NCBI GenBank assembly: GCA_944325625.1
Contig: CALVAP010000003.1
Location: 1-64,000, forward strand
Length of the DNA stretch: 64,000 nt
Direction of reading: 5' to 3'
Source of the DNA: Candidatus Gastranaerophilales bacterium
GTDB lineage: Bacteria; Cyanobacteriota; Vampirovibrionia; Gastranaerophilales; Gastranaerophilaceae
The position numbers were made by a program, and so were the translations under genes. The notes under the pieces were generated by a model that saw only the letters and a list, made by a program, of their open reading frames with translations, had not been told where the DNA came from and did no database searches. Of this stretch, positions 16,407-25,604 are shown in pieces; the first letter of the stretch is position 1; the number at the start of each line of letters is the position of its first letter.

Positions 16407-19055
16407 ATGGAAACAATTGACTTACAAAATCTGCCAACGGTATACGACCCGCAAGCAACAGAAAAAGAAATATACAGTTACTGGGAACACATTGAAGCAT
16501 TTAAAGCAGATGCATCAAGTTCCAAAAAACCTTTCTCCATAGTAATTCCGCCACCAAATGTAACAGGCGTTTTGCATATGGGTCATGCAATAGATGAAAC
16601 CCTTCAAGATATCCTTGTTCGATATCATAGAATGTCAGGTTATGAAACGTTATGGGTTCCAGGCACTGACCATGCGGGTATTGCAACCCAAAATGTTGTT
16701 GAAAAACAACTGAGAAATGAAGGAACCAACAGACACGAACTCGGACGTGAAAAGTTTCTTGAAAGAACGTGGGATTGGGCAAATCAACACAAAAGTCGCA
16801 TATTAGACCAGTGCAAAAGGCTCGGTGCCTCATTTGACAGGACAAGAGAACGGTTTACACTCGATAAAGGTTGTAGTGATGCGGTCAAAGAGGTCTTTGT
16901 CAAGCTCTATGAAAAAGATTTGATATACAAAGGTGCATATATTGTAAACTGGTGTCCGCGATGTCAGAGTGCTATTTCTGATATTGAAACGGAATATGAA
17001 ACTGAACAAGGACACATGTGGGAAATCTCATACCCGCTAAAAGACGAACAAGGCGCAATTCTTATTGCAACAACTCGTCCGGAAACTATGTACGGTGACG
17101 TTGCAATCGCAGTTCATCCCGAAGATTATAAGTATAAAGATTTAATAGGTAAAAAAGTATGTATACCGCTTACAGGAAAAGAAATTCCAATAATTGCGGA
17201 TGAGTACGTAGACAAATCTTTTGGAACAGGAGCTGTTAAAATTACACCTGCACATGACCCCAACGATTATGAAGTTGGAAAAAGACACAATCTTTCCCCT
17301 GTATGGGTTATAGATGAAGAAGGAAAAATGATAGCCTGCGGAGATGTTCCTCAAGACATTCATGGCAAAGACCGTTATGAAGCTCGTAAATGGACAGTTG
17401 ATATGCTTAGATACAACAACTCTCTTCTTCGGGTAATAGACCATGAACACAACGTAGGTAAGTGCCAACGCTGCGGCACAACTATCGAGCCGCTTCTTTC
17501 CGAACAGTGGTTTGTCAGAATGAAACCGCTTGCTAAAAAAGCTATTGAAGCCATACACACTGGTGAAATAAAATTCATTCCCGAACGCTGGACAAAAAAC
17601 TATCTTGGTTGGATGGAAAATATAAGAGACTGGTGTATTTCACGTCAGTTGTGGTGGGGACACCAAATTCCGGCATATTACCATAATGAAACAGGCGAGA
17701 TGGTCGTAGCAAAAGAAAACCCCGACCCTTCAAAATACACACAGGACACCAACGTTTTAGATACTTGGTTTTCATCAGGCTTATGGCCATTTTCAACGAT
17801 GGGCTGGCCAAATACTGACAGTGCTGATTTCAAAAAATTCTACCCTACATCTGTTCTTGTAACAGGATTTGACATAATTTTCTTCTGGGTAGCCAGAATG
17901 ATAACAATGGGTTATGAATTCACAGGCAAAGCGCCATTCTCAACAGTTTACATTCATGGACTTATACGAGATGAACAAGGTCAAAAAATGTCAAAATCTA
18001 AAGGCAACACTATTGACCCTGTAGAAATCATTGACCAGTATGGTTGTGACGCTTTAAGATTTACTCTTGTTTCACTTTGCACGTATGGAGGACAGGACAT
18101 CAAAGTTTCTAATGACAAATTTGAATATGGCAGAAATTTTGCCAACAAAATTTGGAATGCTTCCAGATTTGTTCTTATGAACCTTGAAGGCGTCGATAAC
18201 AACCCGATTGACATTTCAAACCTTACAATTGCAGACAAGTGGATTTTGGACAAACTCAATAATACGGCAAAAGAAATTAACGAAAATATTCAAAACTACA
18301 GAATAGGCGAAACTGCTCATATTTTGTACGATTTCTTCTGGAATTCATACTGTGATTGGTACGTTGAAATTGCCAAAATACAACTCCGTAATGATGCAGA
18401 AAAACTTAACACTCAAAGAGTGTTAAGATACGTCCTTGATATGACGTTGAGGATGCTACATCTGCTTATGCCTCATATAACAGAGAAAATATGGCAATTA
18501 ATACCGATGAAAAAAGAACAAAAAGCCATAATGCTTTCTGAGTTCCCTGTTTATAAACCCGAACTTTCATTTGGTAAAGAAGCACAAGAAATGGAACTTG
18601 TTTTTGAAACAATAAAATCACTCAGAAACGCTCGTCAAAGCTTGAATATACCGGTTTCAACAATTATAAACATAGATATTCATGCTTCAAAAGAGGAAAA
18701 ACCAATTTTTGAAGCTGTAACATCATATCTTCAAAGGCTTGCGAGAGTTAATGAAATAAGCTTCAGCGCAGAAGATGCACCAATAAAAAAACAATCAGCA
18801 TCAGCCGTAGTCGGTAACTCAAAGATAATTATTCCGCTTGCCGGACTTATCAATATTGATGAAGAAATTGCGCGTCAAAACAAAAAATTGGAAAAACTTC
18901 TAAACGAGAAAAAATCGCTCGATGCAAGAATCGCAAATCCAAAATTTGTATCTAATGCACCAAAAGAGCTTATTGAAACAACAAAATCAAGGATTGAAGA
19001 AATTGATGCCCAAGCAAAGGCAATAAATGAACTTATTGAAAATTTAAGAGGCTAA
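16407..19055 (+). CDS. valS: Valyl-tRNA synthetase
   Basis: Class I synthetase charging tRNA-Val. The product is 882 residues. The HIGH motif is HMGH in PPPNVTGVLHMGHAID (about 47-62) and KMSKS lies near 527. The editing domain, the zinc-binding-like Cys residues (CPRC, CQRCG), the anticodon-binding region and the C-terminal coiled-coil arm are all present. GAGG is 6 bases before the ATG. It is directly followed by metX, whose TTG start is one base after the stop, and then metW, so translation and methionine genes appear cotranscribed. Confidence 0.97.
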   Translation: METIDLQNLPTVYDPQATEKEIYSYWEHIEAFKADASSSKKPFSIVIPPPNVTGVLHMGHAIDETLQDILVRYHRMSGYETLWVPGTDHAGIATQNVVEKQLRNEGTNRHELGREKFLERTWDWANQHKSRILDQCKRLGASFDRTRERFTLDKGCSDAVKEVFVKLYEKDLIYKGAYIVNWCPRCQSAISDIETEYETEQGHMWEISYPLKDEQGAILIATTRPETMYGDVAIAVHPEDYKYKDLIGKKVCIPLTGKEIPIIADEYVDKSFGTGAVKITPAHDPNDYEVGKRHNLSPVWVIDEEGKMIACGDVPQDIHGKDRYEARKWTVDMLRYNNSLLRVIDHEHNVGKCQRCGTTIEPLLSEQWFVRMKPLAKKAIEAIHTGEIKFIPERWTKNYLGWMENIRDWCISRQLWWGHQIPAYYHNETGEMVVAKENPDPSKYTQDTNVLDTWFSSGLWPFSTMGWPNTDSADFKKFYPTSVLVTGFDIIFFWVARMITMGYEFTGKAPFSTVYIHGLIRDEQGQKMSKSKGNTIDPVEIIDQYGCDALRFTLVSLCTYGGQDIKVSNDKFEYGRNFANKIWNASRFVLMNLEGVDNNPIDISNLTIADKWILDKLNNTAKEINENIQNYRIGETAHILYDFFWNSYCDWYVEIAKIQLRNDAEKLNTQRVLRYVLDMTLRMLHLLMPHITEKIWQLIPMKKEQKAIMLSEFPVYKPELSFGKEAQEMELVFETIKSLRNARQSLNIPVSTIINIDIHASKEEKPIFEAVTSYLQRLARVNEISFSAEDAPIKKQSASAVVGNSKIIIPLAGLINIDEEIARQNKKLEKLLNEKKSLDARIANPKFVSNAPKELIETTKSRIEEIDAQAKAINELIENLRG

Positions 19056-19056
19056 G

Positions 19057-20181
19057 TTGAAAAATAGCGTTGGAATAGTCCAAACACAATACATACATAT
19101 AGACGAACCGCTAAATCTTGATAGCGGCAAGGTATTACCTCAGTATGATATAGCATATGAAACTTACGGCGAGCTAAACGAGGATAAAAGTAACGCGATA
19201 CTTGTATTGCATGCTCTAACAGGTGACGCCCATGCTGCCGGAAAACACAATCCTACTGATAAAAAAGTTGGTTGGTGGGATGATATGATAGGACCGGACA
19301 AAGCCTTTGACACAAATAAATATTTTATAATTTCATCAAATATGCTTGGTGGTTGTGCAGGAACAACAGGTCCAAGTTCAATAAATCCACAAACGGGAAG
19401 AGAATACGGTCTTGACTTTCCGGTAATTACTGTTGGTGATGCTGTAAAGGTTCAGAAAAAACTTGTAGACTATTTAGGCGTAAAAAAACTTATGGTTGCA
19501 GGCGGTTCAATGGGCGGAATGCAAGCGCTTGAATGGGCTACAACACATAGCGATATGGTAGAAGCCTGTATTATAATCGCCTCAACAAGTAAACTCTCTA
19601 CTCAAGCAATTGCATTCAACGCAGTTGGTCGAAATGCTATCTTATCAGACCCGTACTTTAATGATGGCAACTACTATCAAAACGAAAAACAGCCCGAAAG
19701 AGGTTTATCTATAGCCAGAATGGTAGGACACATAACCTACCTCTGCGAGGAAGCAATGCAAAACAAGTTTGCGAGAAGGTTTCAGGACAAAGACAAGCCG
19801 GATTTTGACTTCAACATAGATTTTGAAGTCGAAAGTTACCTTGAGCATCAGGGTAAAATCTTTGTAAACAGATTTGATGCAAACTCTTATCTATATATAA
19901 CAAAAGCTGTTGACTATTATGATACGGCTCAGTGCTACGGCTCTTTGGAAAAAGCCTTCGCTGACTCACATGCAAAATTCCTGGTCATATCTTTTACCAG
20001 TGACTGGCTCTTTCCGACATATCAATCAAAAGAAATCGTAAATGCACTTGTAAAAGCGCACAAAGACGTTTCTTTCTGCGAAATAAAAAGCCCCTGCGGG
20101 CATGATGCATTTTTGCTTGAATTTGAAACACAAACAAAAATTATTAAGAGTTTTTTAAACAAGGTAGATCACATATGCTAG
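19057..20181 (+). CDS. metX: Homoserine O-acyltransferase (MetX)
   Basis: Transfers an acetyl or succinyl group to homoserine in the first committed step of methionine synthesis. The alpha/beta-hydrolase nucleophile Ser151 is in GGSMGGMQALEW, with the partner Asp in TSDWLFP and His in CGHDAF. NMLGGCAGTTGPSS is the family signature. The start is TTG 19057, one base after the valS stop, with AGAGG inside the end of valS. MetW follows with a 7-base overlap, the usual partner arrangement. The acyl donor cannot be told from name alone. Confidence 0.95.
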   Translation: MKNSVGIVQTQYIHIDEPLNLDSGKVLPQYDIAYETYGELNEDKSNAILVLHALTGDAHAAGKHNPTDKKVGWWDDMIGPDKAFDTNKYFIISSNMLGGCAGTTGPSSINPQTGREYGLDFPVITVGDAVKVQKKLVDYLGVKKLMVAGGSMGGMQALEWATTHSDMVEACIIIASTSKLSTQAIAFNAVGRNAILSDPYFNDGNYYQNEKQPERGLSIARMVGHITYLCEEAMQNKFARRFQDKDKPDFDFNIDFEVESYLEHQGKIFVNRFDANSYLYITKAVDYYDTAQCYGSLEKAFADSHAKFLVISFTSDWLFPTYQSKEIVNALVKAHKDVSFCEIKSPCGHDAFLLEFETQTKIIKSFLNKVDHIC

Positions 20182-20807
20182 GACAGAGCAAAGATTACGG
20201 AAAAACAAAAGGACTAAGACTAAACTACAAAATCATCTCCGAAATTGTAAATGACGGAGCAAAAATCCTAGACCTTGGCTGCGGTGACGGAACACTTCTA
20301 AAACAGCTTATTGATGAAAAAAACGTTCGAGGAATAGGGGTTGAAATAGACCAAAACTCCGTTATATCTGCAATTGAAAAAGGTCTTTCTATCATTCAAG
20401 GTAACATAGATGCGGGACTTAAGGAGTTTACGGATAAAGAATACGATTGGGTAATACTTAATCAGACCGTACAATCCACTGACAAGCCAGATTTTGTAAT
20501 TGAGGAAATGTTAAGAGTAGGAAAAAAAGTTGTAGTATCCTTTCCCAATTTTGCTTACTGGAAGGTTAGATTTTATCTGTTCTTCAAGGGAAAAATGCCA
20601 AAATCAAAAATTTTGCCATTTGAATGGTTTAACACTCCTAACATTCACCTACTGACAATAAATGATTTTTACGAATTTTGTAACAAAAGAAACATAAAAA
20701 TACTACAATCCGTCTATATGACAAGAGCAAAGGTTCGTCATGGAATGCTCATTAGAGCTATTTCAAATTTCTTTACGGAAGAAGTTATCTTTGTAATCTC
20801 TCGCTAA
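20175..20807 (+). CDS. metW: Methionine biosynthesis protein MetW
   Basis: SAM-methyltransferase-fold protein that works with MetX in methionine synthesis. The 210-residue product has the glycine-rich motif I (LDLGCGDGTLL, about 32-42), acidic Glu in GVEID, and the MetW blocks TVQSTDKPDFVIEEMLRVGK and SFPNFAYWKVR. It overlaps the end of metX. It ends directly against the convergent pdxA gene (no gap), so any terminator must lie inside coding sequence. Confidence 0.95.
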   Translation: MLGQSKDYGKTKGLRLNYKIISEIVNDGAKILDLGCGDGTLLKQLIDEKNVRGIGVEIDQNSVISAIEKGLSIIQGNIDAGLKEFTDKEYDWVILNQTVQSTDKPDFVIEEMLRVGKKVVVSFPNFAYWKVRFYLFFKGKMPKSKILPFEWFNTPNIHLLTINDFYEFCNKRNIKILQSVYMTRAKVRHGMLIRAISNFFTEEVIFVISR

Positions 20808-21788
20808 TTATTCCAACAAACATGTAAGTTGTGAAACATCAAAAGCCAGATTAATCGCCGCTTTCATACTATCTTCACGGGCAATATTAAGCCCCGCTAT
20901 ATCAAAAGCTGTGCCATGAGATGGAGAAGTGCGAATTACATCAAGTCCTATAGTTACATTTACCGCACTATCTTGGGCTAAAAGTTTCATAGGAATAAGC
21001 CCCTGATCGTGATACATTGCAACGTAGCAATCGTAAGAGAACTTTTCCCCCGAAAAATACTGTCTGCCAAATCGAGCAAATTCTGCATCCGCAACAAGTG
21101 GTCCTGCAACCTTAAGCCCCTGAGATTTTAGCTTGGCAATCGCGGGTTTTATAACTTGTTCTTCTTCCTCTCCCAAAAGCCCGTTTTCTCCTGCATGAGG
21201 ATTCAATGCCAAAATTCCTATCTTCGGCTCTGCAATAGCAAAATTATTGACTAACGCATTATTCAATCTCTTTATTTTATCAATAATGACCTTGGAATTA
21301 ATAACCCTTGGGACATTCTCTAACGGGAGGTGCCTCGTTAATAAAAATACTCTAAAATCTTTTGAAACAAAAAGCATCTCTGATTTTTGCACATCGTGTG
21401 CCAAAAATTTTTCTAAAATCTCTGTCTGTCCTGAAAACTCATACCCCCCGAGATTCAGAACATGTTTTGAAACAGGTGCGGTAACTATGCTTTTTGCATA
21501 ATTCGACTTAACTAACTCACAAGCTTTCTGCAAACACAAAAAACAATGCTCCGCACTATATTTATTTTCCTCTCCAATACTAACAGACCTTTCATCAAAC
21601 TTTACGTCTGCTATCTCATAATCCTTATTAAGTTTTAAGTCATAATTCTGTGCATATAAATCAAAAACTCTTTTTGAGCCTGCAATAACAATATCTTCAA
21701 CAGAACAATCAAGAGAGTTGAGCGCTTTTATTAGAATTTCAACCCCAATTCCATTAATATCACCATATGTTAAAACAATTTTTTTCAT
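20808..21788 (-). CDS. pdxA: PdxA-family 4-phospho-hydroxyacid dehydrogenase
   Basis: NAD-dependent oxidative decarboxylase. The conserved metal ligands are visible in ALNPHAGENGLLGEEE and YHDQGLIP, with APVSKHVLN and TSPSHGTAFDIAG also present. Canonical PdxA acts on 4-phosphohydroxythreonine in vitamin B6 synthesis. The close homologue PdxA2 acts on 4-phosphothreonate or 4-phosphoerythronate. A DUF1537 kinase gene ends one base upstream, which favours the PdxA2 role. I chose ATG 21788, which gives the family-typical KKIVLTYGDINGIG start (326 residues); ATG 21806 is possible. Confidence 0.9.
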   Translation of the reverse strand: MKKIVLTYGDINGIGVEILIKALNSLDCSVEDIVIAGSKRVFDLYAQNYDLKLNKDYEIADVKFDERSVSIGEENKYSAEHCFLCLQKACELVKSNYAKSIVTAPVSKHVLNLGGYEFSGQTEILEKFLAHDVQKSEMLFVSKDFRVFLLTRHLPLENVPRVINSKVIIDKIKRLNNALVNNFAIAEPKIGILALNPHAGENGLLGEEEEQVIKPAIAKLKSQGLKVAGPLVADAEFARFGRQYFSGEKFSYDCYVAMYHDQGLIPMKLLAQDSAVNVTIGLDVIRTSPSHGTAFDIAGLNIAREDSMKAAINLAFDVSQLTCLLE

Positions 21789-21789
21789 A

Positions 21790-23094
21790 TTATTTGTGTG
21801 CATCAAAGTATTTTAATATATCAACAAGGGTCATGCTATTGCCAAGATTACCCGATTTTGTGACAATCCATTGTGCATTATAATCCATACATAATGGCAT
21901 AGCCGGAGCGACAGCGTCAATTATATGCAAAACTTTGCTATCAATGGCCTTACAACATTTACACGAAGTTTCACCGCCAAGAACAATCAAAACGACTTGC
22001 GACTTTTCAATAACACGTTTTGTTAATTCCGCCAAATAAGAAGTAATCATAGAAATAAATCGTTCTTTCGTAATACCTTGCAATAGCAAAGCATTTCCGT
22101 CCGCATCCGGATTTATTGCAATATTTGAAGAATGGACGGTGACAATATTTGATTTACCAAGATTTTTACAAACACGCTCAACTATATCATCTGTAACTCC
22201 AGCCATAATATCCTCAATTTTAAGCGGAATAAAATATGTATTTAAAAAGTCATCATCCTCCTCTAAACGCTTAATTTGAGAAGCAGTTAAATCGGTAGCT
22301 GAGCCTGAAATAACAAGTTTAGGCAGTTCCGGAATAGTTTTTTGAATATGCTGATACTTTACATCCGGCAGCCAAACTCTCGAATACCCTTGAGCCAATG
22401 CTGCCGCGCCACAAGGAAGTATACTATAGTTACTTTTTACCGTAGCCAGAATAATTTGTTCTAAATCAGTTGTTGAAACGGCATCAACGACAATAAGTTT
22501 TTTACCTGCTTTAATGAGCTCATTAAGCTTCATCAAAATCGGACCTGCACCCTTAATAACAGTACGAAGCTCTATCAAACCTACAATATCACGTTCTTCA
22601 TCAGAAAGTTGACGCTCCAAAATAGTTGGAATATGCGACTCATAAATAGGAGAATAAGGGTCACGAGCAAGCTCTGTTCTTTCGATTGGAACACCCTTAA
22701 GAAGCTGATATCCGCCAATAGTTATACGTCCTTCATTAGGGAATGCCGGTGCTATTATTGCGGCATCATAATCCAACACATTAAGCATGGCAATAGTTTC
22801 ACGCGCAATATTTCCTCTTAAAGTGGAATCTATTTTTTTGTAAAAATGCTCAATACTGAGTTCTTGTTTCATAAAAGAAGCAGCTTCTTCAACCGCCTCA
22901 AAAGCCTCCAACGAAGGAATATTTCTACTTTCTGTTGAAATAGCCCAACACTGAATTAAATCTTTATTGGCAATCTCCTTGCAAGGTTCCAAAATCATCT
23001 GAGTATTACACCCATGGTTGTGAAACTGCAAAGCCGTATCATTTGCACCCGTTAAGTCATCAGCGATAATTCCGATATTATTTGAAACAAACAT
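21790..23094 (-). CDS. Four-carbon acid sugar kinase (DUF1537; OtnK/DtnK type)
   Basis: ATP-dependent kinase phosphorylating four-carbon sugar acids such as D-threonate or D-erythronate. The N-terminal GIIADDLTGANDTALQF is the family hallmark, followed by FYKKIDSTLRGN, VISGSATDLTASQI and the C-terminal nucleotide-binding LIVLGGETS. The product has 434 residues, as expected. GAGGTC precedes the ATG. It lies between ssb (17 bases upstream) and pdxA (one base downstream), so the kinase-dehydrogenase pair forms a short catabolic unit. Confidence 0.88.
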   Translation of the reverse strand: MFVSNNIGIIADDLTGANDTALQFHNHGCNTQMILEPCKEIANKDLIQCWAISTESRNIPSLEAFEAVEEAASFMKQELSIEHFYKKIDSTLRGNIARETIAMLNVLDYDAAIIAPAFPNEGRITIGGYQLLKGVPIERTELARDPYSPIYESHIPTILERQLSDEERDIVGLIELRTVIKGAGPILMKLNELIKAGKKLIVVDAVSTTDLEQIILATVKSNYSILPCGAAALAQGYSRVWLPDVKYQHIQKTIPELPKLVISGSATDLTASQIKRLEEDDDFLNTYFIPLKIEDIMAGVTDDIVERVCKNLGKSNIVTVHSSNIAINPDADGNALLLQGITKERFISMITSYLAELTKRVIEKSQVVLIVLGGETSCKCCKAIDSKVLHIIDAVAPAMPLCMDYNAQWIVTKSGNLGNSMTLVDILKYFDAHK

Positions 23095-23111
23095 AAAGAC
23101 CTCAAGCGGAA

Positions 23112-23432
23112 TTAGTCGTTTCTACCGCCCAATAACCTCAAATTATTGGCTCTAACTATAAAACGCTCTTTAGTAATACCCGAAGGATCCGCCCACTTAC
23201 TGGCTATAAGTCGTCCGTCAATCGCAACTAATTTGCCTTTTTTGACATATTCACCGGCAACTTCTGCAATCTTATCCCAAAATTCAACACTAAACCAATC
23301 CGTAACTTCTTCTTTAACCTTAGAATCCCAACGATTAACGGCAACAGAAAATGTCGTTTTAACCTTACCCGATTCAAAGTACTTCATCTCCGGGTCTTGC
23401 CCTGCTCTACCAACCAAAACTACATTATTCAT
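23112..23432 (-). CDS. ssb: Single-stranded DNA-binding protein, short form
   Basis: OB-fold protein coating single-stranded DNA. The motifs NVVLVGRAGQDPEMKYFESG, FSVAVNRW and WFSVEFW are close to cyanobacterial SSBs. It has only 106 residues and ends GGRND straight after the OB fold. The usual flexible tail and acidic DDDIPF-like tip that recruits partner proteins are absent. GGAGGAGA precedes the ATG. It heads an operon with the DUF1537 kinase and PdxA genes, an unusual setting. A second, full-length SSB may exist elsewhere. Confidence 0.92.
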   Translation of the reverse strand: MNNVVLVGRAGQDPEMKYFESGKVKTTFSVAVNRWDSKVKEEVTDWFSVEFWDKIAEVAGEYVKKGKLVAIDGRLIASKWADPSGITKERFIVRANNLRLLGGRND

Positions 23433-23508
23433 CTAATTAATTTCTCCTCCAACGGTTTATTCTGAGATTATACAAAAAGTTTGTTTTAAAATCAAAGTTT
23501 TTGCTACA

Positions 23509-24591
23509 TCATATTAACATTTTTAAAACATAAATTATATAAATTAGGTAAAACCCCCCTGAAGCAAGCAAAATACGGTAATTCAAGACCCCGTTATTCT
23601 TAATTGAATTGACATACACCATTAGCAATGAAGAATATACCAGCACAACGCTTAAAAAAGCAGGTGTATTAAACTGCCAGGGTGTCAAAGAAATACCAAT
23701 TGCAGCAGGAATACAACTTTGAAAAACAAGAGCACCCGTTATGTTTGAAATAGAGAGCGAATCTTTTGACGAAGTAATCCAAATTGCGCTGTTAAAACAC
23801 TCCGGCAGTTCTGTTGCAATAGGTGCCAGAAGCAAACTCATAACCATTGGGTGAATATTAAGCACATTAGCAAAGAACTTTATTTCTTCAACAAAAAAAT
23901 ATGCAAGAAAAACAAGAAGAACAAGCGAAAAAGCTATCTGCAAACAGATAAGGATTTTTTTATACGGAAAGAATTTTTTAAAAATTTCAAAGAAAATTAA
24001 AGGCTCAATTTCTAGTTTAGAACAATCCTCTCCAAAATCTTTTTTTAATGTACGTCTAACGTACCAAAAATAATAAAGTACTAAAAAAACAGAGATACAA
24101 TATTTTATACTCTTAATATTAACAAATGCACTCAAAACCGCAACCGTATAAGAAACCGCAAAAAATCTTAAATCTCTTACAAGAATAATAGGATTTGAAC
24201 ACATTTTGCAATCCCGTTTATTAAGCCAACTGCAAACTAAAACGGAAAATCCAGTTACAAAAAGAGCAAAAGTAGAAAGTAAAAAAGGTGAGCCCAAAAC
24301 CGCTCCCAAAGCGACATCCTCACCTAAACTAACAGAAGTCCCCATAAAAAAAGCACCTAAAACAGCTACAATCGGAACAATTGTTTCTGGAAGCGCTGTA
24401 CCCACAGCCGCAAGTATCCCACCCACAGCTCCATCTTGCAAATCGTATTCTTTGCCAAAGTTCTCAACCGAATTAGTAAATATAACACAGTCATATATTA
24501 TCAATCCGAGTAAAACCACTATAAATATTGAATGCAAAACATAATTCATGCTAAAACCGATATTTGTGCTAAACTGGTTATACACTAACAT
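23509..24591 (-). CDS. Sodium/calcium exchanger family (CaCA) membrane protein
   Basis: Polytopic inner-membrane antiporter. The product is 360 residues with about ten helices. The two alpha repeats that form the ion site are visible: GAVGGILAAVGTALPETIVP (about 57-76) and MSLLLAPIATELPECFNSA (about 245-263), each with the key Glu after a Pro or Leu. A cytoplasmic loop separates the halves. The cation specificity is unknown. The start could also be ATG 24549, directly before the first helix; neither has a clear Shine-Dalgarno sequence. It is divergent from nrnA across 41 bases. Confidence 0.88.
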   Translation of the reverse strand: MLVYNQFSTNIGFSMNYVLHSIFIVVLLGLIIYDCVIFTNSVENFGKEYDLQDGAVGGILAAVGTALPETIVPIVAVLGAFFMGTSVSLGEDVALGAVLGSPFLLSTFALFVTGFSVLVCSWLNKRDCKMCSNPIILVRDLRFFAVSYTVAVLSAFVNIKSIKYCISVFLVLYYFWYVRRTLKKDFGEDCSKLEIEPLIFFEIFKKFFPYKKILICLQIAFSLVLLVFLAYFFVEEIKFFANVLNIHPMVMSLLLAPIATELPECFNSAIWITSSKDSLSISNITGALVFQSCIPAAIGISLTPWQFNTPAFLSVVLVYSSLLMVYVNSIKNNGVLNYRILLASGGFYLIYIIYVLKMLI

Positions 24592-24632
24592 AATATTTCT
24601 AAAAATAAAAGCATATTCAGACGGGATAAGAG

Positions 24633-25604
24633 ATGCAAAATCTTAAAGAATTACAAGAAAATATAAAAAATGCAAACAATATAATAATATTTTCACACGT
24701 TAATCCGGATGGAGATACCTTAGGTTCCATGATTGGATTATCTAAACTTATAGAACTGAATTTTAATAAAAAAACTACAAATGTTATAATCGGAAGAAAG
24801 CCTGATACATATGCCTTTTTAAATTCGATTGATGAATGCCGGAGCAACAATGATATTGATAAAGAAACAATATACGATCTGGCAATAGCCGTTGATGTTG
24901 CCGCAAAAGACCGAATGGTAGACATGCAGGAAGTATATTTTAAAGCAAAGAAAAGTATAAACATAGACCATCACATAACAAACAACGGATACGGTAATAT
25001 AAATATCATAGATGCAAATGCCTCCTCATGCGCAGAAGTTATATACGGACTGGCAAAAGCTCTAAATTGGGAAATAAATCAAGAAACAGCTGAACTCTTA
25101 TATATAGGAATACTAACAGATACTGGCGGATTTAGGTTTGAAAATACAAGTCCAAAAGTTTTCAATTACGCAGCAGAACTCAGCGAACAGGGTGCAAATC
25201 CAACAAAATTATACAGACTATGCTACGAATCCAAACCAAAAGCAATGGCGCTTTTAAACGCATATGCAATACAAAATGCAGTATTTAAAGAAAATGATAA
25301 AATAGCATATACAATAATTACAAAAGAAGATATGAAAAATTTTAACGCAAAAGGCGACTACACTGAAGGTATCTCTGAATCATTAAGACAAATAAATACA
25401 ACAGAAGTTTCAATGCTGCTGAAAGAATCGGAAAATCAAACGACAAAAGTCAGTCTTAGAAGCAAAAACATAGATGTAGCAAAAATTGCAGAAACCTTTG
25501 GGGGCGGAGGGCATCACTTTGCAGCAGGTTGCACTATTCAAAAACCGCCCAAAATAGCACTGGAAAAACTAATGGAAGAAATAAAGAAGAGTCTTTATGA
25601 ATAA
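24633..25604 (+). CDS. nrnA: DHH/DHHA1 phosphoesterase (NrnA-type nanoRNase/pAp phosphatase)
   Basis: Degrades very short RNA oligomers and/or 3'-phosphoadenosine 5'-phosphate. The 323-residue product has IIIFSHVNPDGDTLGSMIG (about 17-35, metal ligands), AIAVDVA, the DHH motif in INIDHHITN (about 110-118) and DTGGFRFENT. The C-terminal DHHA1 motif GGGGHHFAAGC binds substrate. GGGATAAGAG precedes the ATG. Its end overlaps the YihY/BrkB gene by 8 bases. Confidence 0.93.
   Translation: MQNLKELQENIKNANNIIIFSHVNPDGDTLGSMIGLSKLIELNFNKKTTNVIIGRKPDTYAFLNSIDECRSNNDIDKETIYDLAIAVDVAAKDRMVDMQEVYFKAKKSINIDHHITNNGYGNINIIDANASSCAEVIYGLAKALNWEINQETAELLYIGILTDTGGFRFENTSPKVFNYAAELSEQGANPTKLYRLCYESKPKAMALLNAYAIQNAVFKENDKIAYTIITKEDMKNFNAKGDYTEGISESLRQINTTEVSMLLKESENQTTKVSLRSKNIDVAKIAETFGGGGHHFAAGCTIQKPPKIALEKLMEEIKKSLYE

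Noticed and set aside
23553-23560. Short C run in the calcium exchanger region as another contingency tract
   Set aside because: Only six C, inside an intact gene, with no frame consequence evident.
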